Origin: an uncultured Brevinema sp.
GTDB taxonomy: Bacteria > Spirochaetota > Brevinematia > Brevinematales > Brevinemataceae
NCBI GenBank assembly: GCA_947040475.1
Contig: CAMRBT010000003.1
Span: 1-23,868 of the forward strand
Direction of reading: 5' to 3'
Length of the DNA stretch: 23,868 bases
The position numbers and the translations under genes are program-made. Below are positions 1 to 6,650 of the stretch, piece after piece. How positions within the stretch are numbered: the first letter of the stretch is position 1; every line of letters begins with the position of its first letter. The notes under the pieces are model-generated. The model saw only the letters and a program-made list of their open reading frames with translations. It made no database searches and was not told the origin of the DNA.

Positions 1-1
1 G

Positions 2-700
2 AAAGCTCCAGCAAAAGAAGCAGCTCCAAAAGCTGAAGCAAAAGCTCCTGCTAAAGAAGTAGCTTCAAAAGAAGCGGCTCCAAAAGCTGAAGCGAAAGCT
101 CCTGCTAAAAAAGTAGCTCCAAAAGCTGAAGCAAAAACTCCTGCTAAATCTGGTGAACAACCTCGTTTCAAAGTTCTCTTTGAAAAAGAGATTAAATCCA
201 ACTTAAACAAAGAGTTTAACTATAAATCAGTTATGGCTATCCCTCGCATTGAAAAAATTGTTATCAATATGGGTGTTGGTGGTGCTGTTGCTGATAAAAA
301 AGTTGCTGATGCTGCTACAAATGATCTTACTTTATTAGCTGGTCAAAAAGCAATGAAAACCATTGCACGTAAATCTGTATCTAATTTCAAATTACGTGAA
401 GGAATGGCAATCGGAGCTAAAGTAACATTACGAAAAGATCGTATGTTTGACTTTCTTGATAAATTAATTTCTGTTGCAATCCCACGTGTAAGAGATTTTC
501 GTGGAGTTAAAGCTACAGGTTTTGATGGAAGAGGAAATTTCTCTTTCGGAGTATCTGAGCAAATTATCTTCCCAGAAATCAATTATGATAAAATTGATAA
601 AGTTCGTGGAATGGATATAACTATTGTTACCACAGCTAAAACGGATCAGGAAGCAAAAAGTTTATTAACTCATTTTGGTTTCCCTTTCAGTAACAAGTAA
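2..700 (+). CDS. rplE: Large-subunit ribosomal protein uL5 with Lys/Ala/Pro-rich N-terminal extension (5' partial)
   Basis: uL5 binds 5S rRNA and helps form the central protuberance of the 50S subunit. The family core is clear, from about position 167 (PRFKVLFEKEI, the usual first helix) through MAIPRIEKIVINMGVG to the end at FPFSNK. The frame stays open leftwards to the window edge. The methionine at 233 is internal to the family core and is not the true start, because the normal L5 N-terminal helix lies upstream of it. Before the core, at least 50 codons encode a low-complexity Lys/Ala/Pro/Glu extension with repeats such as KAPAKE and APKAEA. The real start lies outside the window. The extension could belong to L5 alone or be a linker from an rplX (L24) fusion, since rplX normally precedes rplE. 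The L5 identity is certain; the nature of the extension is not. Confidence 0.95.
   Translation, partial: KAPAKEAAPKAEAKAPAKEVASKEAAPKAEAKAPAKKVAPKAEAKTPAKSGEQPRFKVLFEKEIKSNLNKEFNYKSVMAIPRIEKIVINMGVGGAVADKKVADAATNDLTLLAGQKAMKTIARKSVSNFKLREGMAIGAKVTLRKDRMFDFLDKLISVAIPRVRDFRGVKATGFDGRGNFSFGVSEQIIFPEINYDKIDKVRGMDITIVTTAKTDQEAKSLLTHFGFPFSNK
23..148 (+). repeat. Three imperfect 33-bp direct repeats coding the L5 extension
   Basis: Near-identical 33-base units occur at 23-55, 77-109 and 116-148, spaced 54 and 39 bases apart, both multiples of three. They begin GCTCCAAAAGCTGAAGC and end CCTGCTAAA, with only one or two base differences. Each encodes AP-KAEAK-(A/T)PAK. More copies probably lie to the left of the window. 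Such repeats expand and contract by slippage or recombination without breaking the frame. Confidence 0.9.
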
Positions 701-714
701 GCGAGGGCTATATC

Positions 715-900
715 ATGGCAAAACAATCATTGATCCAACGCTGGAAAAAGAAACCTAAATTCAGTGCAAGAGCATACAACCGTTGTAATATTTGCGGTCG
801 TCCACGTTCTTACATGAGAGATTTTGGTCTCTGTCGTTTGTGTTTCCGTAAATTGGCTTTACAAGGACATATTCCAGGTGTTGTTAAATCTTCTTGGTAA
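715..900 (+). CDS. rpsN: Small-subunit ribosomal protein uS14, zinc-binding (type Z)
   Basis: uS14 is needed for assembly of the 30S head. At 61 residues this is the short type Z form. Cys24 and Cys27 (CNIC) with Cys40 and Cys43 (CRLC) make the four-cysteine zinc site, and the C-terminus (GHIPGVVKSSW) is the family ending. It sits between rplE and rpsH as in most bacteria, 14 bases after rplE, with a GAGGG Shine-Dalgarno upstream. Retention of the zinc form, together with zinc-type L36 at 5705, suggests that this ribosome is built for zinc sufficiency. No zinc-free paralogue lies in the window. Confidence 0.97.
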   Translation: MAKQSLIQRWKKKPKFSARAYNRCNICGRPRSYMRDFGLCRLCFRKLALQGHIPGVVKSSW

Positions 901-903
901 GAT

Positions 904-936
904 TTGATTTATAGAGAAAAATAATTTTCTCATCAA
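904..936 (+). other. Hairpin in the rpsN-rpsH gap
   Basis: GAGAAAA (914-920) pairs with TTTTCTC (925-931) around an ATAA loop. An outer TTGAT (904-908) pairs with ATCAA (932-936) across a one-sided internal loop of five bases. The downstream run is A rather than T, so it is not an intrinsic terminator on this strand. It precedes the gene for S8, a known autoregulator of this operon in E. coli, so a translational control role is possible but unproven. Confidence 0.45.
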
Positions 937-959
937 AAAAAAATAAGGCGAGGATTCCT

Positions 960-1340
960 ATGGATATTATCGCAGATAGCTTAACAAAAATAAGAAACGC
1001 TACTATGCGTAGTCTTCCTAGAACTAGTGTCAAGAAGACAAAGCTTATGGAAGAGCTTCTCAAAATAATGAAGAATGAAGGGTATATTGAAAACTACAGA
1101 GATAGTGCTCAACCCTACATGACAGATGTTACCTTAAAATATATTAATGGTAAATCAGTAATTGACGATCTTAAACGCGTCAGTAAACTTTCACGCCGTG
1201 TGTATGTTGGAAAAGATTCTATTCCTAGAGTTTATAATAACTATGGAATTGCAATACTTACCACTTCAAAAGGTGTAATAACAGACAAAGCAGCTCGTTC
1301 ACTAGGAATTGGTGGCGAAGTTCTTTGCTATATTTGGTAG
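960..1340 (+). CDS. rpsH: Small-subunit ribosomal protein uS8
   Basis: uS8 is a primary 16S rRNA binding protein of the 30S platform and in E. coli represses the spc operon. The 126-residue length is normal. The N-terminal DSLTKIRNA motif and the C-terminal rRNA-binding segment ending GIGGEVLCYIW are family hallmarks. The start is the ATG after a GGCGAGGA ribosome-binding site. The N-terminus lacks the few residues that often precede the first helix in other bacteria. It lies between rpsN and rplF, with a 9-base gap to rplF. Confidence 0.97.
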   Translation: MDIIADSLTKIRNATMRSLPRTSVKKTKLMEELLKIMKNEGYIENYRDSAQPYMTDVTLKYINGKSVIDDLKRVSKLSRRVYVGKDSIPRVYNNYGIAILTTSKGVITDKAARSLGIGGEVLCYIW

Positions 1341-1349
1341 GAGCATAAC

Positions 1350-1895
1350 ATGTCACGTTTGGCAAAAAAACCCCTGCTCATTCCTAACGGTGTAACCGTT
1401 ACGGTAGAAAATGGGAATTTAATCTTCAAAGGTACTCTAGGTACTATTACTCAAGAATTTGATGCTGTTTTAATCAGTCCAGTTGTTGATGCTAGTAGTG
1501 TACTAGTGAATCGTTTGAATGATACTAAAGACGCTAAAGCAAAACAAGGTCTTTATTGGGCTTTATTCAGAAATCATCTAACAGGTGTTTCTGTAGGCTT
1601 CGAGAAAAAACTTGAAATTCATGGAGTTGGTTACCGTTGGGAAGTTAAGGGTCAAACTCTTAATTGTACTGTAGGTTTCTCTCATCCTGTTACTTTTGTA
1701 GCTCCCGATGGAGCAAAACTAGAACAGCTTGCACCGAACTCGGTTTCTGTTAAAGGTATTGATAGACAATTAGTTGGTCAAGTGGCTGCTAATATTCGTT
1801 TTATCAAGAAACCAGAACCGTATAAAGGTAAAGGTATCCGTCATGCTGGTGAAGTAATTCGCCTCAAAGAAGGAAAAAGTGCTGGTAAAAAATAG
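1350..1895 (+). CDS. rplF: Large-subunit ribosomal protein uL6
   Basis: uL6 binds 23S rRNA near the sarcin-ricin loop and the factor-binding site. The protein has 181 residues, the usual length. Both alpha/beta repeats are present: an N-terminal half opening SRLAKKPLLIPNGVTV and a C-terminal half with GVGYRWEVKGQTLNCTVGFSHPV. The tail carries the conserved IRFIKKPEPYKGKGIRHAGE segment. It directly follows rpsH. It is followed by an unusually long gap of 128 bases before rplR, in an operon whose other gaps are mostly 10-60 bases. Confidence 0.97.
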   Translation: MSRLAKKPLLIPNGVTVTVENGNLIFKGTLGTITQEFDAVLISPVVDASSVLVNRLNDTKDAKAKQGLYWALFRNHLTGVSVGFEKKLEIHGVGYRWEVKGQTLNCTVGFSHPVTFVAPDGAKLEQLAPNSVSVKGIDRQLVGQVAANIRFIKKPEPYKGKGIRHAGEVIRLKEGKSAGKK

Positions 1896-1905
1896 AAATA
1901 ATTAA

Positions 1906-1946
1906 GACATTTGGTAGGAAGTAGCTACTACTTCCTATACCTTGTC
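1906..1946 (+). promoter_or_regulatory. Hairpin I in the rplF-rplR leader
   Basis: GGAAGTA (1917-1923) pairs with TACTTCC (1929-1935) around a GCTAC loop. GGTA (1913-1916) pairs with TACC (1938-1941) across a TA bulge, and GACA (1906-1909) pairs with TGTC (1943-1946), giving about 15 base pairs. The T-run follows only about 13-18 bases later, so a classical intrinsic terminator is unlikely. It could be a processing site, an attenuator or a ribosomal-protein binding site. Confidence 0.6.
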
Positions 1947-1971
1947 CTAAATATTATATTTTTTTTGTTGA

Positions 1972-2001
1972 TAGAGGGATAGCGAAAGCTTATCACTTCT
2001 A
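1972..2001 (+). promoter_or_regulatory. Hairpin II with GAAA tetraloop upstream of rplR
   Basis: A twelve-pair stem is visible: TAGAGG pairs with the CTTCTA end, GATA with TATC, and GC with GC, with single bulges at A1995 and T1990/T1991, closing a GAAA tetraloop at 1984-1987. GNRA tetraloops are common in structured RNA. The stem ends about ten bases before the AAGGAG ribosome-binding site of rplR (2012-2017), so a bound protein could affect rplR translation. Only one copy is visible, so covariation cannot be judged. Confidence 0.6.
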
Positions 2002-2023
2002 GTATTAAACAAAGGAGTAACAT

Positions 2024-2389
2024 ATGATTGATATCATAACTAACAAAGTTAAACGTCATAAAAAACGAAAATTACGAAGTAAAAAACATCTTCGTGTTTC
2101 TGCTGACCGTCCTAGATTGACAGTTTTCAGATCTAATAAATACTTGTATGCTCAAGTGATTGATACTTCTAATGTAGTATTAGCATCATTTTCATCAGTA
2201 TCTAATGAATTAGGTAAAAGCAAACTAACTTCTAATGTAGAAGCTGCAACTATCATTGGAACCAAAATTGGTGAAAAACTTAAAGCACTCAAAATAACAA
2301 AGGTCGCATTCGACCGTAACGGTTACTTGTACCACGGAAAAGTAAAAGCTCTTGCTGAAGCTTGTCGTGCTACAGGAATCGATTTCTAA
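2024..2389 (+). CDS. rplR: Large-subunit ribosomal protein uL18
   Basis: uL18 binds 5S rRNA with uL5 and uL25 in the central protuberance. The protein is 121 residues long. It has a basic N-terminus (KRHKKRKLRSKK), then RVSADRPRLTVFRSNKYLYAQVID, and ends in FDRNGYLYHGKVKALAEACRATGIDF, all typical of the family. The start is set by AAGGAG at 2012-2017 with 6 bases of spacing. It is separated from rplF by a structured leader, so translation probably initiates independently here instead of being coupled. rpsE follows at 15 bases. Confidence 0.97.
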   Translation: MIDIITNKVKRHKKRKLRSKKHLRVSADRPRLTVFRSNKYLYAQVIDTSNVVLASFSSVSNELGKSKLTSNVEAATIIGTKIGEKLKALKITKVAFDRNGYLYHGKVKALAEACRATGIDF

Positions 2390-2404
2390 AGCTGAGGATA
2401 TACT

Positions 2405-3043
2405 ATGGCTGAGAATCAAGCACCACAAACAGAGCAAAAGGAAGTTTCTTCACAAGAGAACGCTCCTCAAGAAAGAGCTCCCCGTGGAGATAATAGAAGA
2501 AATAATAATAATAAAAGCGGTGGCAACAGAAGAGATCGTCGTGATAGACCTGAAGCAATACCATCCGAGTGGGAAGAAAAAGTTGTAAGTCTTAGACGTG
2601 CAACTAAAGTTATCGCCGGTGGACGTCGTTTCCGTTTTAACGCTATGGTCGTTGTTGGAAATAAAAAAGGCAAAGTTGGCCTTGGATATGGAAAAGCTAA
2701 TGAGCTTGCTGATGCTATCAAAAAAGCAAAAGACAAAGCAATTGCAAACGCACTACTTATTCGTTTAAAAGGAACTACCATTCCTCACGAAATTTTAGGA
2801 GAATACAAAGCTTGTCGTATTCTTATGAAACCTGCTACAAAAGGAACAGGTGTTATCGCCGGTGGTTCAGTACGTCCAGTTCTCGAACTATTAGGTGTTC
2901 ATGATATTTTGACAAAATCTTTAAGATCTCCTAATCCAATCAATCTTGTTAAAGCAACTTTTAATGGATTGACAAGATTGTATAACATTGAAGATATTGC
3001 TGCAAAACGTGGCAAAACAGTATCTGAATTATTCTCTAAATAA
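2405..3043 (+). CDS. rpsE: Small-subunit ribosomal protein uS5 with extended N-terminus
   Basis: uS5 lies at the mRNA entrance and contributes to decoding fidelity. The double-stranded-RNA-binding-like domain starts near residue 56 (WEEKVVSLRRATKVIAGGRRFRF), and the C-terminal domain contains GTGVIAGGSVRPVLELLGVHDI and SPNPINLVKATFNGL. At 212 residues it is longer than the roughly 165 of E. coli because of about 50 N-terminal residues. These are rich in Gln, Glu, Asn and Arg and are predicted disordered by composition. The start follows GAGGAT. The next gene is rplO with only 17 bases between, so the usual rpmD is missing. Confidence 0.96.
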   Translation: MAENQAPQTEQKEVSSQENAPQERAPRGDNRRNNNNKSGGNRRDRRDRPEAIPSEWEEKVVSLRRATKVIAGGRRFRFNAMVVVGNKKGKVGLGYGKANELADAIKKAKDKAIANALLIRLKGTTIPHEILGEYKACRILMKPATKGTGVIAGGSVRPVLELLGVHDILTKSLRSPNPINLVKATFNGLTRLYNIEDIAAKRGKTVSELFSK

Positions 3044-3060
3044 TTAAAGGAGCGCACAAT

Positions 3061-3522
3061 ATGGGTCATATCGAACTCAAACCAAATGAAGGCGCTACAA
3101 AAAAGCGTAAGCGAGTAGGTCGTGGTACTGGTAATGGAACTGGTAAAACCTGCGGAAAGGGACACAAAGGGCAAAATGCTAGATCTGGTGGAGGAGTACC
3201 TTTATATTTTGAAGGTGGTCAAATGCCACTCTATCGTCGTGCACCAAAACGTGGTTTCAAAAACATCTTTAAAGTGTACAATAATATTGTTAACTTAGAA
3301 GATTTAAATGTTTTTCCTGACGGTTCAGAAGTAACTCCTGAATTATTATGTCTAGCGGGATTAATTAAAGACAACGGAAATCCTATCAAAATTCTTGCAA
3401 AAGGTCTTGGTGAGGTTGAATTTACTGCAAAGAATATTAAAATTCAAGCGCATAAAGTATCCGTTGCGGCTAAGGCTCTCATAGAGAAGTCTGGCTCAAC
3501 AATTGTTTCTCTTGCGAAATAA
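3061..3522 (+). CDS. rplO: Large-subunit ribosomal protein uL15
   Basis: uL15 is a late-assembly 23S rRNA binding protein. The 153-residue protein has the glycine- and lysine-rich N-terminal tail (KRKRVGRGTGNGTGKTCGKGHKG), the segment GGGVPLYFEGGQMPLYRRAPKRGF, and the globular C-terminal domain with AKGLGEVEF. The start follows AAAGGAG. It lies directly between rpsE and secY, the normal order apart from the missing rpmD. Confidence 0.97.
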   Translation: MGHIELKPNEGATKKRKRVGRGTGNGTGKTCGKGHKGQNARSGGGVPLYFEGGQMPLYRRAPKRGFKNIFKVYNNIVNLEDLNVFPDGSEVTPELLCLAGLIKDNGNPIKILAKGLGEVEFTAKNIKIQAHKVSVAAKALIEKSGSTIVSLAK

Positions 3523-3541
3523 ATTAATTTAGAGGGTAATT

Positions 3542-4831
3542 ATGTCTGTCTTAATGAATATATTCCGTATTGCGGAATTAAGAAAACGTATTTTTTTCAC
3601 CCTATGTATCATGGTAGTTGTTCGTGTCGGTGCACAGATACCTGTGCCCGGCGTACAATTAAATAATCTTCTAGCTGCTATAGGGACAGAAAATAATAAT
3701 TTTATAGCTTTTGTTAACTTGCTTAGTGGTGGAGCTCTCGAAAGAGCGTCTATTTTTGCACTTGGTGTTATGCCTTATATCACTGCAAGTATTGTTATGC
3801 AATTGTTGACAGTTATTATTCCTGCTTTAGAAAAAATAGCTAAAGAAGGCCCTGAAGGTCGTCATAAAATTCATCAATATTCACGTATTGGTACCTTAGC
3901 TATTGCTGGTATCCAAGGTGTTATTTATGGAAATTATCTTGTTCAATTTAATAATCAAACGTCATTACCATTCATCCTAATTCCTTCTGCTCAATTTGTT
4001 GTATTATTTGCATTAGCTGTTGCTACTGGTACTTATATATTAATGTGGCTTGGAGAACAAATTACAGAAAATGGTTTAGGTAATGGTATTTCTATGATTA
4101 TTTTAAGTGGTATCGTAGCTCGTTTTCCTCAAGCTTTTTATACTTTTATCACTAAACCAAATGATCCTATCCTAACACTTTTATTAGTGATTATGTTTTT
4201 AGGAATTATTATGGCTGTTGTGTTTGAAGAAATGGGATTACGTCGTATACCTGTTCAATACTCCCGTGGTGGAGCAATGGCAGGACCATCATACTTACCA
4301 TTTAAAGTAAATCCAACTAACGTTATTCCTATTATCTTTGCATCTGCAGTATTAGTGTTCCCTGTACAATTAGCACAATGGTTTGGACCTAAAGCACCTT
4401 GGTTAGCTGAAGTATCTAATGCTTTACAACCTGGTGAATTATGGTACTCTATTGTTTATTTTGCTTTGATTTTGTTCTTTGCATTTTTCTATATTGAAAT
4501 TGAGTTAAACCCTCATGACATTTCAGAAAATTTAAGAAGACAAAATGCTTTTATTCCTGGAATAAGACCTGGTAGTGAGACGGAGGCTTTTATTTCAAAA
4601 ACCTTATATAATCTTGCCTTACCTGGAGCTGGTTTCATGGGTTTAATCGCACTGTTACCAACATTTATTGTTAGTAGATTAAATGTGCCAGCAGATATTG
4701 CTTATTTAATGGGTGGAACATCACTAATTATTTTAGTCGGTGTCTCTCTAAATACACTAAGACAAATAGAAGCATTTTTAAATATGAATCACAAAGAAGG
4801 ATTCTTAACTCCGAAAAAGAGAACTTATTAA
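3542..4831 (+). CDS. secY: Protein translocase subunit SecY
   Basis: SecY is the channel of the inner-membrane SecYEG translocon. It exports FlaA, the amidase and the other signal-peptide proteins seen in this window. The protein has 429 residues and ten hydrophobic segments. Family marks include RIFFTLCIMVVVRVGAQIPVPG in helix 1, GGALERASIFALGVMPYITASI in the plug/helix 2 region, GEQITENGLGNGISMII, and the cytosolic loop with RRIPVQYSRGG. The C-terminus ends in KEGFLTPKKRTY. It is followed one base later by adk, as in many bacterial spc operons. Confidence 0.98.
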   Translation: MSVLMNIFRIAELRKRIFFTLCIMVVVRVGAQIPVPGVQLNNLLAAIGTENNNFIAFVNLLSGGALERASIFALGVMPYITASIVMQLLTVIIPALEKIAKEGPEGRHKIHQYSRIGTLAIAGIQGVIYGNYLVQFNNQTSLPFILIPSAQFVVLFALAVATGTYILMWLGEQITENGLGNGISMIILSGIVARFPQAFYTFITKPNDPILTLLLVIMFLGIIMAVVFEEMGLRRIPVQYSRGGAMAGPSYLPFKVNPTNVIPIIFASAVLVFPVQLAQWFGPKAPWLAEVSNALQPGELWYSIVYFALILFFAFFYIEIELNPHDISENLRRQNAFIPGIRPGSETEAFISKTLYNLALPGAGFMGLIALLPTFIVSRLNVPADIAYLMGGTSLIILVGVSLNTLRQIEAFLNMNHKEGFLTPKKRTY

Positions 4832-4832
4832 T

Positions 4833-5465
4833 ATGAATAAAAAGATCATTTTTTTAGGCTATCCTGGATCTGGGAAAGGTACACAAAGTGCCATGTTGAG
4901 TAAAGAATTTAGTATTTATTCACTTTCCACAGGAGATGCTTTTCGTCAGATGATGAAAGAAGGCAAGGGTGAAGTTGCAGATCAAGTCCGAAATTGTGTA
5001 AATAATGGAATATTGGTTTCAGATGAATTAACATTTGAAGTTGTAAAAAACAGTCTTCCTTCTATTGACAACTCTTGGATCCTTGATGGGTTTCCACGCA
5101 ACTTAAATCAGGCTAAAATTCTTAATGAATTTTGTCCACCGACTGAGGTTATCCTTGTTGATATTGATGAAAAAATTATTTTTCAAAGATTAACTGGCAG
5201 AAGGCTTGCAAAAAGTTCTGGAAAGATGTATAATGTGTTTCTTAATCCACCTAAAACGGAAGGAATTTGCGACGAATCAGGTGAGACACTCATCCAAAGA
5301 GATGATGATAAAGCTGAAATAGTCCAAAAACGTCTTGAAGTTTATAGATTGGAAACAGAGCCACTTATCAAGTACTATCAAGATAAGGGAATTCTCAAGA
5401 AAATTAATGGGGATTTACCTATCGATGAAGTTTATAGTAATTTGCGGGAGGTCTTAGGTTTCTAA
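4833..5465 (+). CDS. adk: Adenylate kinase
   Basis: Adenylate kinase interconverts ATP plus AMP with two ADP in the cytosol. The P-loop GYPGSGKGT is at residues 9-17. The AMP-binding region includes STGDAFRQM, and ILDGFPRN follows in the core. The LID (about 121-160) reads GRRLAKSSGKMYNVFLNPPK, then GICDESGETLIQRDDD. It lacks the four-cysteine zinc site of Gram-positive enzymes and so is the zinc-free type. Length is 210 residues. The stop codon overlaps the first ATG of infA by one base, indicating translational coupling. Confidence 0.97.
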   Translation: MNKKIIFLGYPGSGKGTQSAMLSKEFSIYSLSTGDAFRQMMKEGKGEVADQVRNCVNNGILVSDELTFEVVKNSLPSIDNSWILDGFPRNLNQAKILNEFCPPTEVILVDIDEKIIFQRLTGRRLAKSSGKMYNVFLNPPKTEGICDESGETLIQRDDDKAEIVQKRLEVYRLETEPLIKYYQDKGILKKINGDLPIDEVYSNLREVLGF

Positions 5466-5692
5466 TGATGATGGATAAAGAAGATGTTATAAAAATCGAC
5501 GGAATTGTTTTAGAGCAAATGCCTGGAGCAGTTTTTAAAGTTGAATTAGAAGAAACTAAACAACAAATATTAGCTCATATCTCTGGTAAGATGAGGATTA
5601 ATCATATCAAAATTCTTGCAGGTGATAAAGTTAGTTTAGAACTTTCCCCTTATGATCTTACTAAAGGGCGAATAGTATATCGTTATAAATAG
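5465..5692 (+). CDS. infA: Translation initiation factor IF-1
   Basis: IF-1 binds the 30S A site during initiation. The protein is a 73-75 residue S1-like OB fold: KEDVIKIDGIVLEQMPGAVFKVEL, then ILAHISGKMRINHIKILAGDKVSLELSPYDLTKGRIVYRYK, which is the full family pattern. Three consecutive ATG codons at 5465, 5468 and 5471 begin the frame. The first overlaps the adk stop by one base. Alignment to the usual short N-terminus would suit the third, and the sequence does not decide between them. Confidence 0.96.
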   Translation: MMMDKEDVIKIDGIVLEQMPGAVFKVELEETKQQILAHISGKMRINHIKILAGDKVSLELSPYDLTKGRIVYRYK

Positions 5693-5704
5693 AGAGGATA
5701 CTTC

Positions 5705-5833
5705 ATGAAGGTAAGAGCATCAGTAAAACCTATGTGTGAAAAGTGTCAAACAATTTTAAGACACGGTGTTCTCAGAGTTATTTGTGAGAATCCAAAACAC
5801 AAACAAAGACAAATGGGTAAAAAAAGAATCTAA
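5705..5833 (+). CDS. rpmJ: Large-subunit ribosomal protein bL36, zinc-type variant
   Basis: This small 42-codon gene lies between infA and rpsM, the canonical rpmJ position. The translation starts MKVRASVKPMCEKCQ and ends KQRQMGKKRI. The zinc ligands are Cys11, Cys14, Cys27 and His32 (C-x2-C-x12-C-x4-H), so it is the zinc-bearing form. It is a few residues longer than the common 37-38. AGAGGAT precedes the ATG. bL36 is a late-assembling protein at the 23S core. Confidence 0.95.
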   Translation: MKVRASVKPMCEKCQTILRHGVLRVICENPKHKQRQMGKKRI

Positions 5834-5845
5834 CGGAGGTAATCC

Positions 5846-6211
5846 ATGGCGCGTATTGCCGGAAGAGAAGTACCAAATAATAAAGCCTCTTGGATTGGTT
5901 TAACATATGTTTATGGCATCGGAAGACATTCCGCATTAAAAATAATAAGTGCTGTAAATATTGAGAAATCAAAAAAAATTGGTGAATTATCTGAAGAAGA
6001 ACTAAACAAAATTCGTGAAGAAATTGACACTAATTTTAAAGTAGAAGGTGACCTTCGTACAGAACGCTCAATGAATATCAAAAGATTGATTGACATTGGT
6101 TCTTACAGAGGTTTACGTCATAAGAAAAGACTACCAGTCCGTGGTCAAAGAACTCGTACGAACGCACGTTCTTGGAAAGGTGCTCGCGCTAACGCGATCA
6201 AAAAGAAGTAA
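5846..6211 (+). CDS. rpsM: Small-subunit ribosomal protein uS13
   Basis: uS13 sits in the 30S head and contacts the P-site tRNA and uL5 through inter-subunit bridges. The 121-residue protein begins MARIAGREVPNNKASWIGLTYVYGIG. It contains the helix-two-turns-helix segment, and ends with the conserved basic tail GLRHKKRLPVRGQRTRTNARSWKG. GGAGGT precedes the start by 6 bases. It opens the alpha-operon part of the cluster and is followed 13 bases later by rpsK. Confidence 0.97.
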   Translation: MARIAGREVPNNKASWIGLTYVYGIGRHSALKIISAVNIEKSKKIGELSEEELNKIREEIDTNFKVEGDLRTERSMNIKRLIDIGSYRGLRHKKRLPVRGQRTRTNARSWKGARANAIKKK

Positions 6212-6224
6212 GAGGGTGATTTAA

Positions 6225-6620
6225 ATGGCAGCCAAAGCAAAAAGTTCTAATAAGAGAAAAAAAGAGAAAAAAAATATTGTTGAAGGTATAGTACATATCC
6301 AAGCAACATTTAATAATACTCATGTTACAGTTACAGACATGAATGGTAATACTATTTCATGGGCTAGTTCTGGTGTTGGTGGATTCAAAGGTTCTAAAAA
6401 AGGTACCCCATTCGCTGCTCAGTTAGCTTCTGAAAAAGCAATGGAAGGCGCAGTTTTTCATGGCTTACAAAGTGCTCACATTCGTGTTAAAGGACCTGGT
6501 CCAGGACGTGAATCTGCAATTAGAGCAGTAGATTTAGCTGGAGTTAGTGTAAAAAGTCTTCGTGACGTTACACCTATTCCACACAACGGATGTCGTCCTC
6601 GTAAAAAACGACGCGTCTAA
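6225..6620 (+). CDS. rpsK: Small-subunit ribosomal protein uS11
   Basis: uS11 lies on the 30S platform near the mRNA exit. The 131-residue protein has a lysine-rich N-terminus (AAKAKSSNKRKKEKKN), the core GIVHIQATFNNTHVTVTD and GNTISWASSGVGGFKGSKKGTPFAAQ, and the tail DVTPIPHNGCRPRKKRRV. In many bacteria rpsD follows. Here rpoA follows after 30 bases, so rpsD must be elsewhere in the genome. Confidence 0.97.
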   Translation: MAAKAKSSNKRKKEKKNIVEGIVHIQATFNNTHVTVTDMNGNTISWASSGVGGFKGSKKGTPFAAQLASEKAMEGAVFHGLQSAHIRVKGPGPGRESAIRAVDLAGVSVKSLRDVTPIPHNGCRPRKKRRV

Positions 6621-6650
6621 TCATACATCATTATTATAGGAAGGTAGATT

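Noticed and set aside
1..150. The A/T-rich repeats at the left edge as a CRISPR or mobile-element end
   Set aside because: Unit spacing is a multiple of three, the frame is open throughout and it continues into L5, so it is coding repeat sequence.
343..582. Open frame on the - strand inside rplE
   Set aside because: Shadow of a well-supported ribosomal protein gene, with no ribosome-binding site or recognisable product.
2352..2588. 78-codon + strand frame overlapping rplR and rpsE
   Set aside because: It overlaps two certain genes in another frame and has no plausible family.
2467..2781. 104-codon - strand frame inside rpsE, with a hydrophobic leucine-rich start
   Set aside because: It is antisense to the S5 coding sequence; the hydrophobicity mirrors the sense codons and no promoter or family supports it.
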